Source: Lenisia limosa (taxonomy: Eukaryota; Breviatea). Taken from it: a stretch of DNA of 25,512 nt. The first letter of the stretch is position 1; the number at the start of each line of letters is the position of its first letter. This document shows positions 1 to 9,293 of the stretch, piece after piece. Where the stretch lies: the NCBI GenBank assembly GCA_001655205.1, contig LPNZ01006443.1:1-25512 (forward strand). Reading direction: 5' to 3'. The notes under the pieces are model-generated. The model was not told where the DNA came from and made no database searches. It saw nothing but the letters and a program-made list of their open reading frames with translations. The translations under genes and the position numbers were made by a program.

Positions 1-3000
1 CAAGCAGTGTACCTCTCTATTAGGCACTTCGGCAGGGAGAGGCTCCCAGGGTGGAATGCTACCAAACTTATTGAATCGATCAGGCGGTGACAGCAAATAT
101 ATCAGGTCGTCAAGCTCGAATAGCTTCACACCCTGGTAGTGTGAGTGAAAGTCTTAGCTTTTAAGTATGTACTTGATATTAATTAGAGCAGCTATCATAG
201 AATGCTATATCTCTCTCAAATTTTAAAGAGTATTCACAAGACAATAATGCTACATAGAGTAGAGCATATCCCAAGAAAACAAGTACATAAGAGTAGAGCA
301 TATCCCAAGAAAACAAGAACATAAGTAGAGCATATCATCAAATTCTTCCGTCTACGAACAGATCCTCCTCACTTCCATAATCGAGAAATTCCTGCTGATC
401 ACCACCCCCAACATGGTTCCTGGCTTCAGCCTTGATGGAGGTGACAATGGACGAAAATGGCAAAGGGCCGAGCTGCTGCACCAGNNNNNNNNNNNNNNNN
501 NNNNNNNNNNNNNNNNNNNNNNNNNNNNNNNNNNNNNNNNNNNNNNNNNNNNNNNNNNNNNNNNNNNNNNNNNNNNNNNNNNNNNNNNNNNNNNNNNNNN
601 NNNNNNNNNNNNNNNNNNNNNNNNNNNNNNNNNNNNNGGATTGAGGCTTGCTTCTATTCTTGGATATCTATTTCATCCCACACTGGCCGCACTCAACCCA
701 CTGTGGCAATTGTGGCAAACTGATGACCTTTAATGAGGTGATAGAGTGCCGAGTCTATAATGCGGGTTGACCTGGGGAAGGGTGGGTAAGATAGAACTGC
801 GAGGTAATAATTATATCATATTTAAAAAAGAAGAATGAAACGGTAACTGTTTCTGTACACAGAAATGGTCAAAACAGAAAAAAGATTGGCAATGATCGAA
901 ATACCAAGACACAATAGAGGCCCTCTAACTTGCATTTGAATGTTTTGTCCCCCTCAGGGTCCAGCTTAGAGGCAAAGAATTGGCCGATGATTGCATGGCA
1001 GGATTTCTAAGAGTCAGAACCACAAGGAGTACGCAATATCATACTGTTAATATAAGAGCTAGGAAGAATATTCGAAATTGAAAAGCATAATAATATTCGC
1101 AATGCTACCAGACAAAATACACCTACCAGGTGTTCCTTGTCATTGTAAACATCAAGAATTGTGTCAACAAAGTGGCGATGGAAGAAGGAAATCACTTCAA
1201 CTCCTTAAGAGTAAAAAAACATAAAACTACAACGCTCCTCGTAAGTATCTCATGCACCCATACACACCTTCACTGTCTTTAGCCACAAGGAACTCACGCA
1301 GGTGCCAGTTGAGGCGGCTGATGACGATAGGAGGCATGCCTCTTGGTGACGGTGTGTGGTATTGCAGCACGTCGTCTGAAGCGTAAAAGAAATGATGAAA
1401 CCGAAAAGAAAGTTGTGTTTACTTATTAGGAAACTATAATATCTTGACCGATATCTCTTTAAGAGTGCTTGAAATATAAATAGCAATGAGAACTGGCAGA
1501 TATCACGCTTATCAGAGATATTGAAATATCGCAAAATATTAATCCACCCAATCATTTGCCTTACGATGTCACCAAAACGCTCCCCCCACTCAGAACCACA
1601 TTGTCAAGTGATAGGATGGAAAGTAGCTCATCTTCGCTCAGCGCATGCTTGGCCAAGGCAAGGTACGTCTGAGAGGTAAAGACTGGGCGTGGGGGAGAGA
1701 TGGGCAAGAATGGGTGATTCATTGATATTTTCAATACGCATCAAGCTTGTAATGAGGACAACCTTCCAATCTCTATCTACAAACCGCCCTCACCATGACG
1801 TGTTTCGTCAAGACCTCTCCGTGGTAGACAGTGATCCTCCGAAGCAGGGCTGAAACGGCCGAGTCCAAATCCGAGCCAAGAAGCTCAGTGAGATTGGCAG
1901 GGACTGGGGTGAACGACTTCCACTGCGAGACACAACCAACAGTCATGGCAACATAAAGGGGGTTCGGGAAGACGGCAATCTGGGGGTGAGAACTGGGCTG
2001 AGAGGAATACTAGAAGAAATGGTCTTCAAGATATTGGGGGTCCAAAGAGGGTAATGGCAATTATTATGGGGGTACTTACACACAAGTTGAGACTCTTCAG
2101 TTGTAAAAAACATTATTAGGTAGTTACACCACATTGTCACCACCAACCCTCTCCATAACAGCCTCGTTCACCACCAGCCCTCTCCATAACAGCCTCGGTC
2201 ACCACCAACCCTCTCCATAACAGCCTCGTATTGGTCCGAAGTCAGACGGCGTCCGTGGCAGTACAGCCCAGCAGTAAAGATGGAGCTGGGAAGTGAGTAG
2301 TGAAGATGGAGCTGGGAAGTGAGTAGTGAAAGTGGAGCTGAGGAAAGCCTTTTCTTTGTTATTTGAAGTGAAGCCTAATGTTAGGAATATATTATGATAT
2401 GAAAACCCACAAACAAAAACTCTCCCATTATAATTGTTATACAGAAAACCNNNNNNNNNNNNNNNNNNNNNNNNNNNNNNNNNNNNNNNNNNNNNNNNNN
2501 NNNNNNNNNNNNNNNNNNNNNNNNNNNNNNNNNNNNNNNNNNNNNNNNNNNNNNNNNNNNNNNNNNNNNNNNNNNNNNNNNNNNNNNNNNNNNNNNNNNN
2601 NNNNNNNNNNNNNNNNNNNNNNNNNTCCGGGTGTCGTTTTGCCACTGTAAATAAGACATGCCCGCGATAATACAATGATGGAGAGGGAGGGGTTAACTTC
2701 TGAAACACACACAAAATTCCTTTTATCTTCCAGTAAAACGCATCCTCAAACCCACAACAGGAAAAAGCCAATAATTGTTTTATACACAACTATCACCCCC
2801 CCCCCCATACGGTCAGCCATTTCACCAGGCTGGTCAAGGACGGACGTNNNNNNNNNNNNNNNNNNNNNNNNNNNNNNNNNNNNNNNNNNNNNNNNNNNNN
2901 NNNNNNNNNNNNNNNNNNNNNNNNNNNNNNNNNNNNGGGACCTTTTCCTTGAGCCAAGTACCCGGGGCCAGACCCGGCTCTGGTTTGAGTTGATCCACGG

Positions 3001-6000
3001 CATCAATCAAAACTACCTACAAAATGAAGTTCTTGAATATGTTATTATTTACTTGTCCTGTTGAGCGCATTGGTAAATATACTATTACTTGTGCTATTTC
3101 TTGCACCGACAAAGCACACTCACCAGGGGTTCAGTTAGAGTGTCCAAAAGTTCCATCATTTTAGCTACTCCTTCCTTGACAAGGTCACAATAGAAGCAGC
3201 GTAATAAAAGGCCACAGACTCATAGCAGTGTTATTAAAGGCTATACACCCAAAGCATTGCCGCTTATACCTATAGACCCCAAAAGGAGCCCCTCACGGAA
3301 AACTTGACGGGTTTCTGTTTGAGCGGTTCTTGACCAAAGAGGTCCAATAGCTCTTCAGTGATGGAGTTCTATGGTGATGAATGGCAGCTGGGGTGATTGC
3401 TCTAGTTTATGGTCACCTTCGCATTATTTGTGTTGGTTTTCAATATTAATAATATATCATATATACAGTGACCGGGATAAGTCGTGGCCGATTATCCTTG
3501 GAAAATCATCAAGCAAATCGGTCAAGACTTATCCCGGATACGCTTCCTCATATAAAAAAGACCCTACCACAAGCCCAAGGGTGGTAGTGGACGACAAAGA
3601 GGCACCACAGAAGCGAACAATCGCGCTACGGTGGTTAATGCTGGCAATTCTGACAAAAACAAATCGAGAGAAAAAAACTTGTGAACATTTATTCCAAGAA
3701 AAACATAGAGTACTATCGGAATACCAGAGTAAAATAGATTAAGAACCTGAAGCATATTCGATAAGGACAAACACCCAGGCACACCGTCTTCCCATTTTCT
3801 TCTTGAGTTCCAACGAGATGTGGGACATGATACATGTTTTGCCTGAGCCGCCTTCAGCATGAACAACAATAGGACTGTCAGGGTGTCTGTCCAAGGCAGC
3901 CTGTATGGTCAGTTGATTCTATGATAAGTCAAATGAGAGCTACAGAAAGCCTCTGTCATCCTCTTATAATATTAAGTCTGAAGCTTTCGTGATATTATTG
4001 CCTACAGAGTATGTAGAAACTACAAAAAAAGGAGAGCATGTCAAAAACCCAACTAATAGAAAATTCAACAAGAGTATGCCCCATAATGAAGCATGGGATA
4101 TAGCAGACGAATTACCTGGATTGTCTCCTGCATCTCCACCCGTTGAAAGTAGTTCTCAACCCGGTGTTCCGCGAATACTGTATGTTCGTGTATCTCCTGA
4201 AAGTGTTAACAATGGTGTAACATATTATGTTGCTTAAACTGGTACCAAGCCGATGAGTTTGTGACCCTCCCGCCCACCTGGTTGATGTCAGAACCGAACT
4301 GCTTCAGGAAGGCCTTTTCCGACTCCAGCATCCCCTCCAGCACACCTGGGGGAGGGAGTCATGTATGACAAAAATGAGACATGATATCAAAGACATGTTG
4401 CACATTGATCATTTAATATGACATCAAAGACATGTTCAACACATTGATCATTAAATATGATATCAAAGACTTGACACTATCACCGGGTCCTTTCCAAGGA
4501 GTAGTGTTCTATTGTAGTGTGCAATAAACACCAGGCGCCCTCAAACTGGTCATTTGATCACAGAAGTCCGGAATGTGCTCAGTGGTCAGTGAATAGTCTT
4601 CATTTAACGCCGCCTTCAATAGTAAATATGAAGAAATATGGTAAAAAAAAAAGCAGTGTCAGCAAATCATCTGAGATGCAATCAGTGACATTGGAGAGCA
4701 TTAGCACAGGGATTCAGCAAATATACATAATATGAAGTAATTATTATATAAATACTATATCACTATCGTAAAGACTGCTCTGGGCAATCAACACCAAATA
4801 ACCCAGGGGGAGCAGCCAACATTGAAAGAGAACTGGTGGTCGTTGGGCAGGATGGTGGCAACCTTGTCGCCCAGCTTCTGAGTGAGCTCAGCTGACTCCT
4901 CATCAACTGGCGGATTGGTTACATGTGGAGTGTGCGTGTGGGGGGGGGGGGGTNNNNNNNNNNNNNNNNNNNNNNNNNNNNNNNNNNNNNNNNNNNNNNN
5001 NNNNNNNNNNNNNNNNNNNNNNNNNNNNNNNNNNNNNNNNNNNNNNNNNNNNNNNNNNNNNNNNNNNNNNNNNNNNNNNNNNNNNNNNNNNNNNNNNNNN
5101 NNNNNNNNNNNNNNNNNNNNNNNNNNNNNNNNNNNNNNNNNNNNNNNNNNNNNNNNNNNNNNNNNNNNNNNNNNNNNNNNNNNNNNNNNNNNNNNNNNNN
5201 NNNNNNNNNNNNNNNNATTCCCACTAAACCCGGGCTCACCTTGGGTGCGGCATCCCTGAGGCCAGAAATACTCCGGGAAAAGGCATAGGCAAACTTGGAG
5301 GCAGATTTGTGCCGGAACACTGCGTTGGTTACCTGGGGGGTAAGGTTACTGCGTGAGAATAACAACCTGGTCGATTGTACATTTGTAATGTTCGTTGATA
5401 TGTTCTGCGGTATGAAGGGTATACCACTGTATGTTAAGGTTGGGCCGTACCTCTTGTTCGGTCACTGCCGCCGTCATATTCAGGTAATCAAGTTGAGATA
5501 TCTGGGCCTGGGTGTGAGGTGATGCGGATCAAATCTCGACACTTAGCTAAGCTTGCCCCCCCCCTCCTCGAATAAATCCAAAGATAGAGGGTGAACTACT
5601 TTGGATACTGTGTCTGTTATGAAATCGCTTGGACAGCCAGTAACTAACAGAGATAGAGAGTAATAAAAATAATCGAATAATTGTGCCGAGACGCAACATG
5701 AGTGCAATCACCTTGAGAAGTAACTGCTCGGCCGCCTTCCGAATGGCCTTCGTGAGGAGATGAATGTCTGTGCTCCAAAACTGCGATCTACACTGTAACT
5801 TCACGGCATAAGAGCATAATCTGCGGTTGAAAGCACATCCCTTATATTTTCTACTGTGTTGCCGAGTCCACCACAATCTGTATATTAGATGATATTTTCA
5901 ATATATCATAGTACTAATATGTATAATATCATTAATTTATAAACACTATTTTTGGACCAAAGACAATAAATTCGCCCGCCCCCCGCCGCCCCAACGTGTT

Positions 6001-8262
6001 GCTGTCATTGAGGGGCGCAAGGCCACGGGAGGGGGGCAAGGCGTTACTGTCCAGTTCGTACCACTGTTCCAATATGTCCTGACTTTCAGGCTGGGAGGGG
6101 GGGTAAATGGGGGAAAAAAAAGAAAAACATTCAGAAGTTCGAGATTGGGATCTGAGACACACGAGTCAAATAGAGAGAATTGAAACCCGGGAGAACAGTC
6201 CGAACATGACTCAAAGCTCACCACAGTCCGAACGATGAGATCGAACATTGAGGCTGGGAGGCTGGGTGGCGGCGGCCTCCATCCGTATCTTGGGGGAAAG
6301 GTGACAACTTATTACTACCATGGCCTAAGGGATTTTCCTTTGTTGTTTAGCCAAAATATCTATACTACTCAGCCCCCCCTCCCCCCACCTATCCCCAAGT
6401 AGAATGATGAAGTTGGCTCTTGGGCTCCTAAAACCGTTAGTTGGGCATTAAAGATGCCGAGAAATACAGATATAAACGTATTCAGCTTCACTGAAAGATC
6501 CCAAGTGATTTACACAGCATTAGATATCGCCAAAAAGAGAATACTTTGCACCAGAAACACCATTCCAACGTTTTGATGGACCTCTCAATTTCCTCCATGC
6601 AGATTGGGACGGTTCTGTGGTCGGATGTAGCCTCGTCGCGAATGCCCCATCTCATGTCCACCACTTGGAAGCGCCAGCCCTCCTGGGGGGGGGGGCATCA
6701 CAACCAGAAAACAAGTATCACAATTTTATTATTATTTTAAAATGTTTCACGCAGAGACTGTTATTTGGTAAAACAATACTCTGGCCAACTTTGATGCACT
6801 TCGAGGAGAACGCAGGAAAGACATTAGCCATTAGAGCGTTTCTTTCATTGGTCATATCGTCGAATGTCGATGACAGGAAGATTCGGATCACTTTGTGCTC
6901 TGGAGTGTGAAAGAATGCACCAATGAAACAAAATCCTGAAGTGGTGTGTGGTACTACGGTCCCAAAAAAAGACTGAATGTCTCGTCGATAAATATCGATA
7001 TTTGACCGGTCTTTTTCGGATCGTAGGGAAGCCAATAAAATGGATTCATTCAAATATCAAGCGATATTTTGCAAAATGATAGATTTTGACAAAAGAAAAT
7101 CTTCTGATGACCACTAGTATTCTCAGCTTATTAGCACAACTTCTCAGTACAATATAATAACAGTATGTCCTATGCCTACCTCTGACGGCATCAGCGCAGT
7201 CTGTAACATCATCAGAAATTCCCCCTAAACAGTCAGTAAAAATAATGGCGAATGGTGAATTTTAGTGTAACCGAATTGAAGCAATCTTAGATGGATGTAT
7301 CGCAACCGAATTGAATCATAATATACCATTGTCTACTATATATATCGATATGTATATATTAGATATAATATATGATAGTACCTATTGATATGTATCTCAC
7401 CTGAGCTTTTGCTGAGAGATGCCGAGGCCATGACGCTCTCAAAAAAGGATGGTGATGTTGCCCTGATTCATGAACAAATGTGAGATAAAGAACCTAATCA
7501 CCAGATGCTCTTTTCAAAAACGATATGGTTTGTTCAATAATCGCTCCACCACAGTTTATCAATATTTGATGTACAGTGACCAACGTAAGCCTTGCCCGAT
7601 AGAACCATATATCATACCCCTTCAGAAAAATCGGTCAAGACTTACAATGGTCAGTGTATATCATATCAATATATGATATGTATGTATGTGCTAAGGAGAG
7701 ATTACACATAATAAAAATAGGTGGCATCTCACCAAGGCCCTCAACACCACGCTTATCAAAGATTGGATTATGATAATATACCTATATTTTATATTAATAT
7801 CATATTACTCCCGTGTACTTCTGGGGGCTTTCCATTGTAGCTGGGGACACCGGGGACTTCAAATCCTCAACAGTCAGGTCTCCAGCTGCTTCTGACTGGT
7901 CAATGCCTCATGATGGAAGTATCCTACCATTTGTGTGTTCGTTGGGATGCTCCTCATGTTCAGCCCCTGTGGAAGGTGTGTTTGAAGGCTTTCGATTTGA
8001 CTCTGTCAGTTGTTGGGGCGTAACTGTTGGTGCTGCAAACATCAACAAACAATACCAAAAATCAATTGATCCGATACAGCACACCCAACTGAAGCGTCTC
8101 AAAGACACTACCAAAGCCCACCCATGAGATTGCCCCAACCAACACATGAGTTTGATGGTGCGTTTGGCTGAGTCGTGATGACGACTGCAGTACACCTCGC
8201 CTGGAAGATAAGGGACTATCTAAAGCCCGGAAGCCCAATTTCATGATGTTCATTGACTTCAT
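1..8262 (-). CDS. DUF4062-NACHT STAND NTPase (NWD1/TEP1-like), 3' partial
   Basis: About 35 exons give roughly 940 visible residues, with more hidden in gaps and beyond the left edge. Domain order is a linker, DUF4062 (exons within 6899-5240), the P-loop motif EGGSGKT in exon 3900-3785, the Walker B-like motif VVLIDAVDQL in exon 3016-2937, and a long helical region down to 702. Known: DUF4062 followed by NACHT is the plan of NWD1, TEP1 and NPHP3-type proteins, which use nucleotide-dependent oligomerisation for scaffolding or signalling and usually end in WD40 or TPR repeats. Inferred: this is a cytosolic signalling or scaffold ATPase whose repeats lie left of position 1. Every junction outside gaps keeps phase, except that exon 4906-4821 needs an extra exon inside the 4954-5216 gap. 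The start at 8262 is the first ATG of the most upstream compatible exon; an internal ATG at 7431 is the alternative. It is divergent from the acetyltransferase gene. The family call is firm; the exact N terminus and the last exons (391-356, 132-1) are tentative. Confidence 0.85.
259..337. repeat. 34-bp tandem repeat, about 2.4 copies
   Basis: GTAGAGCATATCCCAAGAAA and the following AACAAGTACATAAGA recur with period 32-34 from 259, 293 and 325. It lies in the intron between the two leftmost NACHT-gene exons. Confidence 0.85.
340..1668 (-). other. Helical/winged-helix region after the NACHT domain
   Basis: Exons are 1668-1590, 1375-1268, 1203-1127, 1006-930, 771-702, 484-413 (from a gap) and 391-356. 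Stretches such as HALSEDELLSILSLDNVVLN, MPPIVISRLNWHLREFL, VEVISFFHRHFVDTIL and SALYHLIKG correspond to the region that follows NACHT in NWD1/TEP1-type proteins (SExEL...LSLDxxVL, then F-x-H-x-x-F, then xYHL). Known: this part forms the winged-helix and superhelical arm that holds the nucleotide module before the repeats. If the donor at 355 is not used, the frame ends at TGA 340-338. Using it joins exon 132-1 in phase, which I prefer. Confidence 0.7.
2136..2227. repeat. 31-bp tandem repeat, 3 copies, carrying a 5' splice site
   Basis: Copies are 2136-2165, 2166-2196 and 2197-2227 (30, 31 and 31 bp). The copy at 2197-2227 overlaps the end of the NACHT-gene exon 2285-2210 and holds its donor AGG|gttggt. 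The copy at 2166-2196 has AGG|gctggt (GT changed to GC) and the outermost copy again has gttggt. Confidence 0.9.
2276..2341. repeat. 26-bp tandem repeat carrying a 3' splice site
   Basis: Two and a half copies of a 26-bp unit. On the minus strand each copy ends in an acceptor-like (c)cag|CTCCA, with AG sites at 2286, 2312 and 2338. The one at 2286 borders exon 2285-2210. Confidence 0.88.
3464..3540. mobile_element. Tc1/mariner-like MITE, family B copy 1
   Basis: TACAGTGACCGGGATAAGTC on the left mirrors GGGATAAGTCTTGACCGATT read from the right. The right end lacks the final GGTCACTGTA, so this copy is truncated there. It lies in the NACHT-gene intron 3567-3369, which codes the residues after the P-loop. 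Known: CAGTG-type ends next to TA are typical of Tc1/mariner elements. The superfamily label is an inference. Confidence 0.7.
4381..4470. repeat. 37-39-bp tandem repeat, about 2.4 copies
   Basis: ATGATATCAAAGACATGTT followed by a CACATTGATCATT-like segment repeats from 4381, 4418 and 4457 with small differences. It lies in a NACHT-gene intron. Confidence 0.85.
5240..6899 (-). other. DUF4062 domain exons
   Basis: Exons are 6899-6790, 6682-6570, 6427-6389, 6288-6222, 6090-5996, 5787-5712, 5507-5451 and 5332-5240, all phase-consistent. Diagnostic stretches are IRIFLSSTFDDMTNERNALM, FQVVDMRWGIRDEATSDH, ICMEEIERSIKTSPRANFII, LLGDRYGWRPPPP, EQWYELDSNALPPSRGL, AIRKAAEQLLLK and AVTEQE. Known: this order (FISSTF-x-DM-x-ER, then VDLRWGI, then CL-x-EI, then LLGxRYGxRP, then W-x-LD-x-N-x-xPP) is the DUF4062 signature found at the N terminus of NWD1-, TEP1- and NPHP3-like NACHT proteins. 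The DH after RWGI is, from memory, most like NWD1/NWD2. The role of DUF4062 is poorly known; a TIR-like fold has been suggested for some members. Confidence 0.88.
6954..7026. mobile_element. MITE-like palindrome, family A copy 1
   Basis: Ends CTACGGTCC and (reverse) CTACGATCC flank mirrored AAAAAGAC tracts around a TATCGATA centre. It shares the internal GACTGAATGTCTCG motif with the copies at 20353 and 22691. It lies in the NACHT-gene intron 7179-6900. No ORF. Confidence 0.7.
7180..8262 (-). other. N-terminal linker exons of the NACHT gene
   Basis: Proposed exons are 8262-8112, 8032-7928, 7891-7819, 7751-7733 (or 7781-7733), 7437-7401 and 7224-7180. The encoded protein is polar, rich in Ser, Thr, Pro and Glu (for example TVTPQQLTESNRKPSNTPST), and contains no domain I recognise. 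A 36-nt intron (7927-7892) is needed because reading straight through meets TGA at 7910-7908. The phases of all six exons agree, and the last feeds directly into the DUF4062 exon. The donor of the first exon and the choice of fourth exon are weak. If the upstream part is wrong, translation would start at 7431 with MASASLSKSSG. Confidence 0.5.
7572..7658. mobile_element. Tc1/mariner-like MITE, family B copy 2
   Basis: TACAGTGACC at the left and (reverse) TACACTGACC at the right enclose a diverged palindrome including AAATCGGTCAAGACTTAC. Flanked by TA on both sides. It lies in the first long NACHT-gene intron (7732-7438). Confidence 0.72.
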
Positions 8263-9293
8263 TTTCAGTTAACTCTACTCACAAGGCGGCTTAACTTCTC
8301 ACAAAATTGTTCATCGACTATGAATATGATATACACTGACCGGGATAAGTCTTGACCAATTTGATTATGATTTCCCATTGAAAATCGGCCAAGACATATC
8401 TCGGTTACTGTATGTAATATAACAGCCCTAAATTGGTATGATGCAAATCATTTGGAGCACAAAAGAAGGAGAAGAACAGAAGCAGAAAATTTCATCATGC
8501 GACAACATTCATGGTGTATAATTATGTGGGAGTGGTTTAGTCTAAAAGTTCCCATTTTGCCTCATACCACAGTGGAGATTGGCTGAACCGACAGAAAGAG
8601 GCAGCCGGCATGTTTTGCATTTCTGTCATAATAAGGGGAACAAAAAAAAAAGGAGGGTAAAAGATGTACACATCTCCCCAATCTTAAAATACTACGTTAT
8701 ATAAAATATCGATATGCNNNNNNNNNNNNNNNNNNNNNNNNNNNNNNNNNNNNNNNNNNNNNNNNNNNNNNNNNNNNNNNNNNNNNNNNNNNNNNNNNNN
8801 NCTCAACTACTTTGTCAAAGTATTTCAATTCAACGAGGAAGAGGAATGAGATAACTTTGATATCACAAAAAGCCAAGAGGTACAACAAGAAAAGGCCAAC
8901 ATAAATATGTGTCAGAAAGAACTCATATCCTGAAATAAAACAAAAATTGTACCATAATACAATGTAGATCAGGCTATTTATTCCACCACAACAAATCTCC
9001 TCCATACCAAGGAAAACCTTCTCCTGACATGAGCTGCAAACGTCTGTAATCATTATGACAGCGCTGCCTCTAAATCACCAGAAAGAGATCAATCCGTTTT
9101 TTGGGGAAGCAATCTTTTGACACATGGATGTCAAATAATTCCTGCTAGTTTGCTAATTGTGGCAGAAAGGCCCTGCAGGCCTGCTATCAGCGCAAAATCA
9201 AATAAATCCGTGAATTGACCTTTATAAAATAAAAAAGCAAAGAAAAGAAGGAAAACGCAAAGTATTATCAGTATACATCTAAAATAAAACAAA
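8263..9293. promoter_or_regulatory. Divergent intergenic region (NACHT gene / acetyltransferase)
   Basis: About 1 kb between opposed starts, holding MITE B3 (8332-8412), an N gap (8718-8801) and A-rich sequence before ATG 9294 (aaaataaaacaaa). A hydrophobic minus-strand frame at 9053-8802 has no splice or codon support. I see no clear TATA box or other named element. Confidence 0.4.
8332..8412. mobile_element. Tc1/mariner-like MITE, family B copy 3
   Basis: TACACTGACCGGGATAAGTC on the left mirrors TACAGTAACCGAGATATGTC (reverse) on the right, giving an almost perfect 81-bp palindrome with TA at each end. It sits 70 bp upstream of the proposed start at 8262 of the NACHT gene, so it may lie in its promoter or leader. 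Confidence 0.78.

Larger units (their letters stand above)
1794..4906 (-). other. NACHT nucleotide-binding module exons
   Basis: Exons are 4906-4821, 4613-4532, 4345-4278, 4196-4116, 3900-3785, 3649-3568, 3368-3297, 3174-3124, 3016-2937 (into a gap), 2847-2811 (from the gap), 2699-2626 (into a gap), 2285-2210 and 1979-1794. Visible motifs in order: EHTVFAEHRVENYFQRVEMQ before the P-loop; IVVHAEGGSGKTCIMSHISL (Walker A, Lys and Thr present); AIVRFCGASLSSTT (the VVRFxGTS strand); VVLIDAVDQL (Walker B region, with the two-Asp IDxxDQ pattern usual for this subgroup); LSIIVLSR (sensor-1 strand); RRLTSDQYEAVMER; and NPLYVAMTV, a proline-containing element typical of the NACHT helical part. All key catalytic positions look intact, so the ATPase is probably functional. 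Confidence 0.85.

Noticed and set aside
3989-4237. 82-codon plus-strand frame
   Set aside because: It is the antisense shadow of exon 4196-4116, which carries the conserved EHTVFAEHRVENYF stretch just before the P-loop.
4919-5365. Long minus-strand frame spanning a G-run and an N gap
   Set aside because: Its length comes from the Ns; only exon 5332-5240 within it is supported.
7908-7910. In-frame TGA in the minus-strand N-terminal exon of the NACHT gene, as a possible recoding or selenocysteine site
   Set aside because: A 36-nt GT-AG intron (7927-7892) removes it and restores phase; no supporting RNA element was seen.
7813-8127. 104-codon plus-strand frame antisense to the NACHT gene N terminus
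   Set aside because: It overlaps minus-strand exons with matching splice phases and has no splice signals or recognisable protein of its own.
8802-9053. Hydrophobic minus-strand frame in the divergent intergenic region (starts MITDVCSSCQEKVF)
   Set aside because: Low-complexity, AT-driven composition, runs into an N gap, no splice sites or similarity I can support.
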